From NCBI RefSeq assembly GCF_026745355.1, contig NC_079208.1, positions 58,700,892 through 58,764,891 on the forward strand: a stretch of DNA of 64,000 nt. Reading direction: 5' to 3'. This DNA is from Beta vulgaris subsp. vulgaris. Taxonomy: Eukaryota > Streptophyta > Magnoliopsida > Caryophyllales > Amaranthaceae. A program made the position numbers and the translations under genes. Position 1 is the stretch's first letter. Each line of letters begins with the position of its first letter. Below, piece by piece: positions 42,157 to 52,409 of the stretch. Under the pieces are notes generated by a model, which worked only from the letters and a program-made list of their open reading frames with translations, ran no database searches and was not told the DNA's origin.

Positions 42157-43184
42157 ATGATGTTGAACAGAGTGTTGTATCGTAGACATATAGCTTTTGC
42201 GCCTGCAATGCTTCAGCTGGTTCGTAATGCTTGTACCGAGTTGTTTGTTGGAGGTGGTCTTCCCTAAGTACTCTTCTTTATTTGATTAATTTATCCCAGT
42301 GTTACCATTTACCTCAAAAATGGGGTGTCGTATCGTCCGACACGATACTTTACTTGGATGCTTCATTTTAAACTAAAAACTTGACTTTTTCTACAAAATA
42401 GCCGAGTCGGATACTTGGACACCGGTATCCGAGTAGACACTCAATACGTGTCTGAGTAACATAGATTTATCCCATTTCTACTGATTTTGAATCTGTTTGT
42501 ATGCCATTGTGCAGCCGATAATTTCGTAAACTATAGATGGTGCTTGACTCCTTGTTCAGCCTTTTTGTTTTTCCCCGGATATCTCTGCGTTTATCATGGT
42601 TTCATTACATTGTGTTTGTTTCCTCATGGATGTTTTTTTGTTGACACATCAGGTTTCAATCGTGTGCTTCCTCTGTGATTTAGGGCTTTCCTATGAGACG
42701 AATGAAACTGTATTGCGAGATGCTTTCACGCGGCATGGTGAAATTATTGAAGGTAACATAGCTGGGGGAGGTAGAGAGTGTGTATGTGCTTGCTGCTATG
42801 ATCATTTGAGCTTTCCGTACACGACCTCCTCTTCTACTTGTTGTTTTGGCTGATTCCACTTCTGCTTATTGTTTTGGCTGATTAAGGCTTATTTGTTTTG
42901 TAGTTAGAGTTATTTGTCACCATGTCACTGGAAAATCAAAAGGATACGGATTTGTGAAGTTTGCTTCTGAAGATGGTGTCTCATCAGCTCTAAAAGAAAT
43001 GGATGGTCAGGTTAGATTACCATGCTTCACATCCTTACAGATTCCTGCATTGTTTTTGTCTTCTAGAAACAGAAGATCATGAATCTGAAGCTACCACTTG
43101 CACCTGTTATTCATGAATCATGATGCTACCATACAGGTATTGGACGGGAGAAGTATCCGCGTTTATCATGCTCACAAACAATAA
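42157..43184 (+). CDS. Small RRM RNA-binding protein, probably organellar
   Basis: Four coding exons in phase: 42157-42253, 42684-42752, 42904-43010 and 43137-43184, giving 106 residues. The N-terminus (MMLNRVLYRRHIAFAPAMLQ, rich in Arg/Leu/Ala and without acids) looks like a mitochondrial presequence. A single RRM follows: RNP2 LFVGGLSYET (residues 29-38, formed across intron 1), TVLRDAFTRHGEI, RNP1 KGYGFVKFAS, then ALKEMDGQVLDGRSIRVYHA and a short tail ending HKQ. Plant relatives are small glycine-rich/organelle RRM proteins, several of which help RNA editing or splicing; this one has no glycine-rich tail. The ATG gives the only frame that keeps RNP2 intact. A 5' UTR intron (about 41740-42110) is likely. 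Specific role unknown. Confidence 0.85.
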
Positions 43185-43189
43185 TATTA

Positions 43190-44060
43190 TGTTTCCTCCA
43201 TGCATGATTTCTTCCATGGAAAAGGTAGAGTGCGCTCACTATACTTATTGAAGCTTATATTGTAACTTAATGGAGCTGATTCGAACTTATTTTTCCTTCT
43301 AACTTTTTTCTAAAGATAAAAACGCACCCGTAGAATAGTTACCAGGACATGGGGAACAATCACCAGGGCACGAGGAACTCCGAAAGCGGACATGCAAGTA
43401 CCATTTGATAATAACCCTTGGAAGCATAATCTTTTACCAAATCAACCTTGTCGGAAGTCGGAAGAGATGACATAACAAAGATATTGCCATTGTTCATTGA
43501 CCTCATTGGCTTAGAATGGCTCAGGTCCATGTAATCATCTCTCCTTGTTCGGGAAATGAATGAAAGTAGTGGGAGTTTGGCTATCCAATTCCTGTTGTAA
43601 TATTACTGTTTAATGGTATTTTATTCTGTTATAATCCTATCCTTGGGTGTGTATAGTCGTTTCATTTTGAGACACTCTTGGTTTCCAACAAGTCCGGTGA
43701 ATGGATTGTGTTGTCATGTTAGAGACATGAATCATAAAAAATTGGAGAATTCAATCTCTAAAGGCAATAGAAGTTTTCAAAGATCCCAAATGTCGATGGA
43801 ACGTAGAAACAATAGATTCATTTAGCTCATGATTCTTCGTCTTCAATACAAATTCAATCAGGGTTTGGTTTGGATACAAGCTTTGCTTATATTGTATTTG
43901 TAGCTATACAGCCATGAAAGGCATCAACAAGATGTTGTGATATAAGATAGTATAAGATTTATAACTTCCCTCCAACCAGCAAGTACGTACTTGCCTCATC
44001 TTTAATTGATAATATACTTCTAGACGAAACAAGCAACCCCACCGGAAACTCCAAAGGGAT
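43190..44060. other. 3' flank of the RRM gene
   Basis: Presumed 3' UTR, then intergenic DNA. At ~43300-43330 a sequence AAAAACGCACCC resembles the right end of the element at 34721-35693, so a related decayed element may be present. No gene is supported. Confidence 0.4.
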
Positions 44061-44062
44061 TA

Positions 44063-44405
44063 GAGCACCCACATTGGCAAGCTACAGGTAGTTGTAGCTT
44101 TGTATGCCACATCATATTTTCAAACTACAACATTTCTAAACTACAACCTCTCCCATTGGATCTCCCATAGTTTTTGTAGGTCCCACATGTCATAATTCCA
44201 TATATAGAGAAAGTGTATTGGAAAGTAAAATATGAAAGAGAAAAGTGAAAGTGGGGCCCACAAAAAATTGATAAAGCTAGTAGCTTTGTGGAGCTACTTG
44301 GCTTCACAAAACAACAAGCTAAATTTGTCTCCAATAATAAAGCTAGTAGCTCTACCTTTTAGAAAATTGCAAGCAAGGACTTCCAAACAACCATTGGAGT
44401 TGCTC
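44063..44405. mobile_element. MITE with GAGCA...TGCTC ends (343 bases)
   Basis: The left end GAGCACCCACATTGG and the right end CCATTGGAGTTGCTC are inverted copies with few mismatches. TTA lies on both sides (44060-44062 and 44406-44408). Inside, AGCTAGTAGCT and GTAGTTTG words repeat. Confidence 0.7.
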
Positions 44406-44409
44406 TTAA

Positions 44410-46020
44410 CGAAATCATTGTGTTGTATGATTTGGGACAGGGAATCATGAATCATACAAGTATCCATGTCAGAATTAATAAAAAGAGCCAGTAAAATATA
44501 CACACTTTTTATCAACATGGTTTTTGACAATTGTCCTCAACGAAGTTTCATTTTATGTAAATAGTGTGTAAGATCTTCGTTTGTGACACTATCAAGCATC
44601 TCATTCATCACCCGTTCGATTTAGGAGCTTGTCTTTAACATAATTTATGGACGAAAAAACTCTTTCAACACTTGATGTTGCAACTGGTAGGATTACAACA
44701 ACTTCAAAAGAACAACGATCATCGAATAAACAATATAGTTTCCAAGTTGATTTGCATGTGGCTTGACATGACCGTTAGCAAAGTCGCTTGAATAAAGGCC
44801 TTTTATGTTCATTTTTTTTTTCCTCGTAAGAAAAAAAAAACAAGTTAAGATCAGTTCTAATAAGGTCTGATAAGTTTAAATAAGTTCAGTTCAACAAATA
44901 AAAGATTTAATACTCATAAAAGAAGTTCAAATAAGCTGAAAAATATCACTCGAATAATTATAAGTGGAAAACATGTTGTGACGGGTCGTGTTCGTGTTTA
45001 GTCTCATGTTCATTTTGTCTTGTTTGCAAACTTTATCAGCAACTGTGTAAACTGTATGATAATTGCATAATATGAAAAATTAATCTAAAAGAGTCGTGTT
45101 CGTATAGGTTTCATGTCGTATCGATTTTATGTTTTTCGAGTCGATTCGGTCGTGTTTTCTTACTATTGACATAACCCCAACAACTTTTCTCTTTCTCTTC
45201 TCCATCTTCATCTTATTCATCCTTTCTCCCACAATCTTGTATTAGTGACACCTCCAAGCTTCAATTTTCTCTTTCTCCTTCAACCTGCATGCCTCTATTT
45301 CTTTTCCCCATCTCCATCTTGTGAATTTTTCCCTTTTTTTATGATGGTGAAATTAATTCTCTCTGCTTGTGAATTTCTCCCAAATTAATGATGGTTGTTG
45401 TTGTCTTCTTATTGTCGAAGTTGCCATGGGAATTTATAGGTTTTAGAGATGTGCTTAACACATCGTTTTACATGGATGTAGTCATAAAAAATTGGCATAG
45501 GTTTTATCTTCTTGTTCTCGATGTTGGGGAGTTGGTATTATGGGCTTGAATGGTATTCCGAGAACAACGAAAAAAAAAGTCAAGGGGTTGTGAAGTCTAA
45601 GAGAGAGAGGGAGATGAATAAGATAGGAAAGATGGGTTGAAAAAATATTGGTAAGACACGTGGGCATGAATATAGATGAAGAAGATGACGATGGATGAAG
45701 ATGGGGGGAGAGATAAAGGCATATAGGTCGAAGAAGAAAGATAAAATTGGATGTTTTGGATATCATTAATGGAGGATGGTGAGAGAATATATGGAGAAGG
45801 AAAGGAGACAGAAAGAAAAACCTAAAGACGCTAAGGTTTTGTCCTTAGTAATGAGGGGCAATTTGAGAATTACGTCAAACCTCATGGGTACTTAAGGAAA
45901 TTTCCCATTAAAAAAGCATGTTTACCAAACTATTGAGAGGTTTACAATGAGAACTCTAGCATGTGTCATCATGCTTATCTAGGATTGTTTCAACCTTTTT
46001 ATATAAGCATAGGAACACTA
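44410..46020. other. Intergenic DNA without a supported gene
   Basis: AT-rich. 44830-44940 has GATAAGTTTAAATAAGTTCAG words as in the Harbinger-type elements. 44980-45170 has GGTCGTGTTCGTGTT/CGATTCGGTCGTG words like old hAT elements. 45180-45780 shows pyrimidine-rich then purine-rich DNA with no protein pattern. Confidence 0.45.
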
Positions 46021-46022
46021 GG

Positions 46023-46350
46023 TCTAGCCTCGAAAATAAGAACAACCTACAATATCTTTGCGGATGGTGGAAGAACTCAAAATATTATAAGAGCAAATCG
46101 ATACATGAGATAGGTCGCCTCACGACCTCTATGCGCAATAATAATCCGCATTCGATTGACCTCCTTGAAATAATGGACAATGGAAAGCACTTGTAGACGG
46201 TTCAAATCCTCCCGGTAGTCCATAATCAAAGAGTTAATCTCCCACTGAATTTTCCACATATGATGAAGAGAATCAATCGATCACCACTAAATTATCACCT
46301 TTAATGATAAGTGATTTGATGTTCATAAACAACGCTGCCTTAACACCTTC
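46023..46350 (-). pseudogene. LINE RNase H remnant
   Basis: Read on the minus strand the frames give KGDNLVVIDSLHHMWKIQWE followed by INSLIMDYREDL and VHYFKEVN, the pattern of the LINE RNase H C-terminal half (GDNxxVIxxL...W.I...I.D...L.......REANxxAD). Stops and a frame change follow at once. The region to ~47100 may be further decayed parts of the same element. Confidence 0.5.
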
Positions 46351-46536
46351 CCCAAACACAACGTGTCAGTGAAACAAAGGTGACCAAGATGATTTCGGAT
46401 TGTGAAATCAAAAGAAGCTTTCCATTTTAAGTTTCAAACCATCAAAGTTAAACTTAGACCAATTCGTGGGAGGGGGAGACCAATATAGAAAATATGCATT
46501 ATGAGACGGAAAACTACAAAAAAAATTAATGGGCAG

Positions 46537-46824
46537 GATCAATCTGATCATCATCCTTTTTTGTGAATTGACCCTGTTCTTTAAAAAAACTAATAAATAT
46601 AATTTGTCGTGCTAATAGGTGGAGAGTGATATTTCTGAAATTTATTTTTGGTTTAGGAAGACTGCCAACCAAATGGGAGGGATCAATCTGATCATCATCC
46701 TTTTGAGAAGTGATCCACCTCTTTAAAACTAATAATAGAACTTGTCGTGCTAATATGCGGAGAGTGGTATTCTTGAAAAGTAACTGTTATTTTTGTGAAC
46801 CAGACGAACCACCATACTATACAA
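46537..46824. repeat. Two tandem 144-base units
   Basis: GATCAATCTGATCATCATCC starts at 46537 and 46681. Both units continue through AAACTAATAAxxxxxACTTGTCGTGCTAATA and GGAGAGTG. They diverge by small gaps, so the event is moderately old. It lies within the LINE-like region. Confidence 0.75.
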
Positions 46825-47639
46825 AAATGCACCATATCCAATGAATTCGAGCTTTCTTCATTAGCAATAAGATTAACTGTCATAACATTTGAAAAGGAAA
46901 AGGTAGGATGCATATTAAGGTGAGAATAGAGCCAATACAAAATGGCAAGGGTGGAGGGACAATGAAAGCTAAGATGGTTGGCATGCTTGCAATGATGTTT
47001 GCAAATAATACATTATTGGGGAGGAAAACATGGTTTGTTTGGAGCCAAACTTATTGGTAGGAAGATCATCCTGACAAATCTCCTTGAGATTTTTTTTTTA
47101 TAGATTTGGTATATATAGTTAGCTTACAAATCCAAAAGTAATAGATAGCATGGGGATTCAAAGCCAACCTTTAAGCCAAAACGGCACTTGACTTAATAGA
47201 GTAGTGGCCATCTGGAGTTAAAGCCCATGTAAATTAATCACTACACAAGGTATATGGGAGAAAAATATCATAAACAAGAAAATAGATAAATTCTCTATTC
47301 CATTGATAAAACTCATTAATAACATCATTAATCTTGAGATTCTCATACCCAACTTAGACCTCAAAAACAAATGATATAGTATAAGAAAAACTCAATTATC
47401 ACCCCAAAAGGAAATTTCGTTTCTGAATTGACAATCCAATTAATTCCTTTTTTACAAGTGTCTTTCGTATCCAACGTTTTCCATTAATCATATGGATTGT
47501 TTCTTGATGGACCTCTTCAACTTTAAAGAGCACCACTACACATTCCATTTTAGCACGGAATATACCACGATGCAAAAAAAACCTAAAGTTTGCTACTAAA
47601 AAAGGAATACATATTTAGAACTTATCCATTCTTTTTTTA

Positions 47640-47756
47640 CAGTAATAGCTTATTATAAAGTCAGATTATACAAATAACCACCTTATGTTTTTGTTTTTAT
47701 AAAAATATAAGGTGGTTATTTCTTATTTGTATAAGCTCACTTTACACTATAAAAGT
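47640..47756. repeat. Imperfect hairpin, MITE-like
   Basis: AAATAACCACCTTAT and ATAAGGTGGTTATTT face each other around a T/A-rich loop. Outer arms AGTCAGATTATACA/TGTATAAGCTCACT extend the inversion. No clear terminal duplication. Confidence 0.5.
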
Positions 47757-48204
47757 CACCACCTTAGAATATGACTTTTTTTATTTAATACAACACCAGT
47801 CTTATAAAAACTCAAATATCTTTTGGAATAGGCAACATCGATCACTTCTAGTAAATATTTCTTTTTTCGGAAAAATTCTAGTAATATTTTGATTAAATTG
47901 AGAAAATTTAGTGCCATCACAAATTTTATTTACAATGGCTTTAAACTTGAAATTGAGCCATTGAGGTTAAAGTCTTAACAAGCAAAATTCAAAAAAATTA
48001 ACACCAAAAACGAAAGTAATGAGCGGGATTTCCATTTTCCAAGCAAAATTCAAAAAAATTTCACACTCGCTTCCTATTGGTCCATCCAATAGCACACGGA
48101 TCACGGACAAAACAATCTCATATCCGTCAATTACAATCTTAATCCAACGGCTAAAACTCAACATCAATTTCCTTACAACATTTCCCAATTTTTTCACCTC
48201 TCAC

Positions 48205-48212
48205 TATATAAA
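48205..48212 (+). promoter_or_regulatory. Putative TATA box of H2A.W
   Basis: TATATAAA lies ~130 bases before the start codon, inside CACTATATAAACCTCTCC. Upstream (48085-48110) is CCAATAGCACACGGATCACG with a CCAAT box and CACGGATC, one base from the plant histone octamer CGCGGATC. Confidence 0.55.
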
Positions 48213-48340
48213 CCTCTCCCTTCAACACAAAACTCCATCTCATTTGAAATTCTTCAAACTTTTCCCTCTCTCTCTCATATTCACACCAAAAACACACAAA
48301 AAACTCCATTGTTGTTTTAGAGAGAGAAAGCTTGAAAATA

Positions 48341-49322
48341 ATGGATTCAACTGCTGGAGGAAAGGCAAAGAAAGGAGCAGGAGGAAGGAAAGGTGGAGGT
48401 CCAAAGAAGAAGCCAGTTTCTCGTTCAGTTAAAGCTGGATTACAATTTCCAGTTGGAAGAATTGGAAGATACTTGAAGAAAGGTCGTTATGCTCAACGTG
48501 TTGGTACTGGTGCTCCTGTTTATTTGGCTGCTGTTCTTGAGTACCTTGCTGCTGAGGTATAAATCTCTCTATTTCGTTTTTTATTTTTGTGATTTTGATT
48601 GTTTTTGATTCTTCAAATCTGTAATTAGATCTTCAAAATCTGTTTTCGTAACTTGTTTTCCACATTTAGAGTTGTTCGATTTGGATCTATAATTCATTTT
48701 ATCCTTAATTGTATTAGGAGATTTCAATTTAATCTGATTAAAATGCTTTGATTTTCGCTAATTTAGGTCAATTTTGTTATCTAGCTGATAGAAGAACACG
48801 AATTTTCAGCAAATTTTGTTTTAGGAACTTGATCTACGTGAAGTTAATTTTGTTGTGTAGCTGATGTTAATAGTATTCGAAGCATAATCTTTACCTAATC
48901 TAAAGGATTTATGATAAATTTTGCTCTATGAAATCAATCTGACCATGAGATTTAACGTGATATCTGCCTAAATCAAATTAAAGTAACAGAAATGTAGCAC
49001 AAAAACAATTTTGTTCATGAAGTGAAGTTTTTAGATCTGAATTTTAACATATGTTATTCTACATGTAAAAATGAAGGTATTAGAGTTGGCTGGAAATGCT
49101 GCAAGAGACAACAAGAAGAACAGAATCATCCCAAGACATGTTCTCCTTGCTGTGAGGAACGACGACGAGCTCGGAAAGCTTCTTTCAGGAGTGACAATTG
49201 CACATGGAGGTGTTCTTCCGAACATAAACCCGGTGTTGTTGCCGAAGAAGGCTGGAGGAGATAAGGCTACTAAGGAGCCAAAATCTCCTTCAAAGGCTAC
49301 TAAATCTCCAAAGAAGGCTTAG
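48341..49322 (+). CDS. H2A.W: Histone H2A.W-type variant
   Basis: Two exons, 48341-48556 and 49077-49322, give 153 residues. The split after LEYLAAE, before [14 protein letters not shown], is the usual intron site of plant H2A genes. The fold is complete: [20 protein letters not shown] (31-50), the acidic patch YLAAE and NDDELGKLL, and the C-terminal dock [14 protein letters not shown]. It has no SQEF motif, so it is not H2A.X. The extended tail carries [13 protein letters not shown], an SPKK-type repeat that marks H2A.W, the variant found in plant heterochromatin, where the tail contacts linker DNA. The N-terminal tail is Gly/Lys-rich ([19 protein letters not shown]). The ATG at 48341 is preferred to the in-frame ATG three codons upstream (MKIMDST) because H2A.W proteins start MDS/MES. 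An upstream TATA box is present. Confidence 0.93.
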
Positions 49323-49701
49323 AAAGTTATTGATTTGGTTTCGAGGTAGGAAGAATTGGGAGTTGTTCTTGAGTTATTGCGTTGTGTATGTAATGTCAAG
49401 TAGTTTAATTAGGGTTTTCGAAAAGAATAGGGATTTAGTATATTGTAATGGAGGTTGTAGTTGGAAGGTTTTATGGAAATTGAGTCAATAGCTGATTGAT
49501 TCAGTTTCTGTTATGATATAAATGAAAATCATTTTATTTTTCCTCTATACTTTTGTTCTCCATTTTGTACTATTCATCTAATTTTTTTGTGAACAGCCTA
49601 TTACAATTCATACATAGTAACTCTCTATGCTACCATTTTTGTTCAAAAAAAAAAAAGATTAGATTCTGAATATGCTACCATTTTTGTTTGCAACATTGCA
49701 T

Positions 49702-49800
49702 TTTTTTTTTGAAAGGAAATTTCATTAAGTGAAACCAAACGACAATATACAAATGAAATTGAAAACCGAGATTCAAACTAAATCAAACTTGTCTTCGAAA
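49702..49800 (-). mobile_element. Strongly 5'-truncated LINE (99 bases)
   Basis: A 21-base direct repeat lies at 49681-49701 and 49801-49821 (starts TTTTTGTTTGCAACATTGCA). The insert begins with T10, the poly(A) tail of a minus-strand retroposon, then GAAAGGAAATTTCATTAAG, and ends CTTCGAAA. Long target duplication, A tail and severe truncation fit LINE retroposition. Confidence 0.8.
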
Positions 49801-50069
49801 TTTTTGTTTGCAACATTGCATAGTCATAAGTAGTGGCGAAAAGCCTATTACAATTCATACATAGTAACTCTTGACAATATTGAAGCCATGCATACATTCA
49901 TGAGTTACTTGTCTGCCATTTTGTTGTCTTTTCTTCTAATGACTGTTGCAATATTCATGGTTTCATCTGAATATTTGACTGAGCTTGGATATGAGGTTAA
50001 ACCGTAAAATTGATGGTAGAATGAACTATTTTGATCTTTTTCTTCAGATTTAGAATCTGGGTTGTCTAC

Positions 50070-50093
50070 TCCCCTCAAGAAAAAAAAAAAAAA
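50070..50093 (+). mobile_element. 24-base retroposition scar
   Basis: AGAATCTGGGTTGTCTAC is present at 50052-50069 and again at 50094-50111. Between them lie only TCCCCTCAAG and A14. This is the structure of an extremely truncated poly(A) retroposon. The alternative is a slippage or repair event. Confidence 0.6.
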
Positions 50094-50114
50094 AGAATCT
50101 GGGTTGTCTACCAT

Positions 50115-52230
50115 CAAACTGAAAACAACTTGGAACTGATGTTAATATCTTTAATCAAATTTTTATACTAAATAATTGAAAGATTAGGTTACATTATCTG
50201 TTTATGTTTGAAAAACTTGTTTTAATTGTTTGATTTTCTGAAACTTTTCTAGTACAAGAAAGAAAGCTATGGTCAGTTTCTGCCATCAATTAGTTGCAAT
50301 TAGGGAACTTGTGAGATTGCTCTTAGTAGAATAAGTTTGTTATAAGATTAATTACACTTGTTGCAGTAGTCTTTAGTAGGAAGGTTAAACGTAAACCCAT
50401 AATCAGAAAGTGGATTCTTGCATTTTCCAGGTCAGGCCTCAGGTGATGTTTACTTCGAAAACACCCCTTACTGATATAGATGTGTAAATTATCATTTAAA
50501 TGACGACATAAGAATAATTAACTAATGATACAGTAGATGTGTAAATAATGCAATGTTGCAATGTAATTAAAGTAGTTTCCAATTGAAAAAGATTAGATTC
50601 CGAATCAATATAAACAGAGAAGAGAGGATAGGTTCAATTACATTCAAATAAAAGATATAGAAATTTTCCATAAATAATTGAAATAATTGAGGTGAGAGCC
50701 AAAATGAATTGAAAGATTCAAGTTGGGTTCGGGAAGGGATCATGAACATTTTGAAATGAATGGAAAGATAATCTTCGACACCAAACATAGAGGAAAATGG
50801 TGATGACTCCTACAGGAATGCGATATTACCTTTAGACCACTTGATCGGTTAGAGCTTCCATGTAAAGGAGAACGACAGTACTTAGCAAGAGGAATGTAAA
50901 AAAACTTGTGACTGCCGCAGCAAAGAAGCTAAACGTTGAACAAGTGTATCTGAGGTCATAGGATCTGCTAAGGTACAATTATTCCCGAGTTTCAAATCAA
51001 GTTCAGTTCATTGCTTCGGTAAGGATACAAGCACGAGTTATTTCAACACCCGCTTATTCGTTACTTTCTTCAGAAACGGCCCAGAGAATGGGAATAACGA
51101 GAGGATACGAGAGCTTGAGAGGGAACCGTGAATAATAACTGGACTATTGGCATGTTTTTTGCTAGCATGAAACTCAAACCATGCAATTCTCCCTTTGTGC
51201 TGCCTAAGACTGGAAGGCACAGAATAGGCAGCACAGAATGGACAGTAAGGTGAAATTTGTGCAGAATTACTACTCAGATTAAACTTGGAACTTTAAGCAG
51301 AAACGTTCAGTGGGAGGCAAGAAAACCCAATATAAAACACAGATTTCATTGTTAACTTGAGTACAAGTTGTTTATACCAGTCGTAGTTTATACAAGAAGA
51401 TTCACATATAACAACGGAAAACAAGTCCTGCGTAAATTTTAACATATCCAGGTTGTTGCACAATAATTTGGATTGAAACTTCTACTTCTCTCTTCTACGA
51501 GTGTCTTGAGTCTTGAGATGCCTGAGTCCAGAAATGAACGACAACAGTATTGAGCGATCAAATGGTGCAAAGAGAGAAAAATTAAAATGAAACCAACTTC
51601 ATGATTCAAATGGTGAAATTCCATGAAGTTAGTAGTTAGTATGAGCAAAATGAACTGGAAGTCTGGAGCTGTATGAGAACAGGCTATACTATGAGCTATC
51701 CAGACTGATGAATCCAAAGTCTCTCAATGATCAATGAGCCTGCAAAAGCAGTTGCGACTTCGGACTTCGAAAACCTGAATACAGAATTTGTAGAAGCATT
51801 TTAAAACACGCATCCAACTTGTATACAGCCAAGAAGGAGAAGAACTGTTTGCTTATATTATGTATAGACGATGTTATGCAAAGAGGACTTACCTGTTCTT
51901 GATAGCAGTTCATTCATTGCAATAAATTAGGAATTACAACCCCCACAATACACACACAAAAACAGAAAATACTAGTAAAGAAAAAAACATGATATAGAAG
52001 TATTCCTATTACATGCAAAACAATGCTAAAATATTTCTAAGCTCAAGAAGCATAAGTGCAGTAATGCTAGATGATTGTAGGCTTTAAAAATGGTGAAATT
52101 AATATCAACCAAACTTCATCCACAGTTCATTGCATTAAGTAAATAGCACTAGCGTAGTCTTTTATCAAATATAATCTACCTCATTACCAATTAATACGAT
52201 ACTAATGATAAAATTGCAAAAGCCAAGCTG
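50115..52230. other. Non-coding-looking DNA, no supported gene
   Basis: Frames are short. A minus-strand stretch at 51038-51220 (RQHKGRIAWFEFHASKKH) and one at ~50880-50975 (TSDTLVQRLASLLRQSQ) have a coding feel, but no family, splice pattern or continuation could be supported. Confidence 0.4.
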
Positions 52231-52250
52231 TGCATATCACCAAGTGAGGA

Positions 52251-52392
52251 CCCACTAGGGGCTCCTTGGGGTAAGGTTTCCCTTACCATTACTCCTCTCT
52301 CAAAGGAGTCTGACCTGCAAACCTGACTGATTGTACCTGTGCGAGGTGCCAGTTCAGTAGGATCCCTTCATCTTACCAACTTAAAAAAAAAA
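52251..52392 (+). mobile_element. SINE-like retroposon (142 bases) with 17-base target duplication
   Basis: ATATCACCAAGTGAGGA lies exactly on both sides (52234-52250 and 52393-52409). The insert starts CCCACTAGGGGCTCCTTGGG and ends in an A tail of ~11. No clear A and B boxes, so it may be a 5'-truncated SINE or the 3' end of another retroposon. The target duplication and tail show recent target-primed insertion on the plus strand. Confidence 0.85.
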
Positions 52393-52409
52393 ATATCACC
52401 AAGTGAGGA

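Noticed and set aside
51460..51490. TTTGGATTGAA, like the start of miR159
   Set aside because: The match stops after 11 bases and no hairpin partner is nearby.
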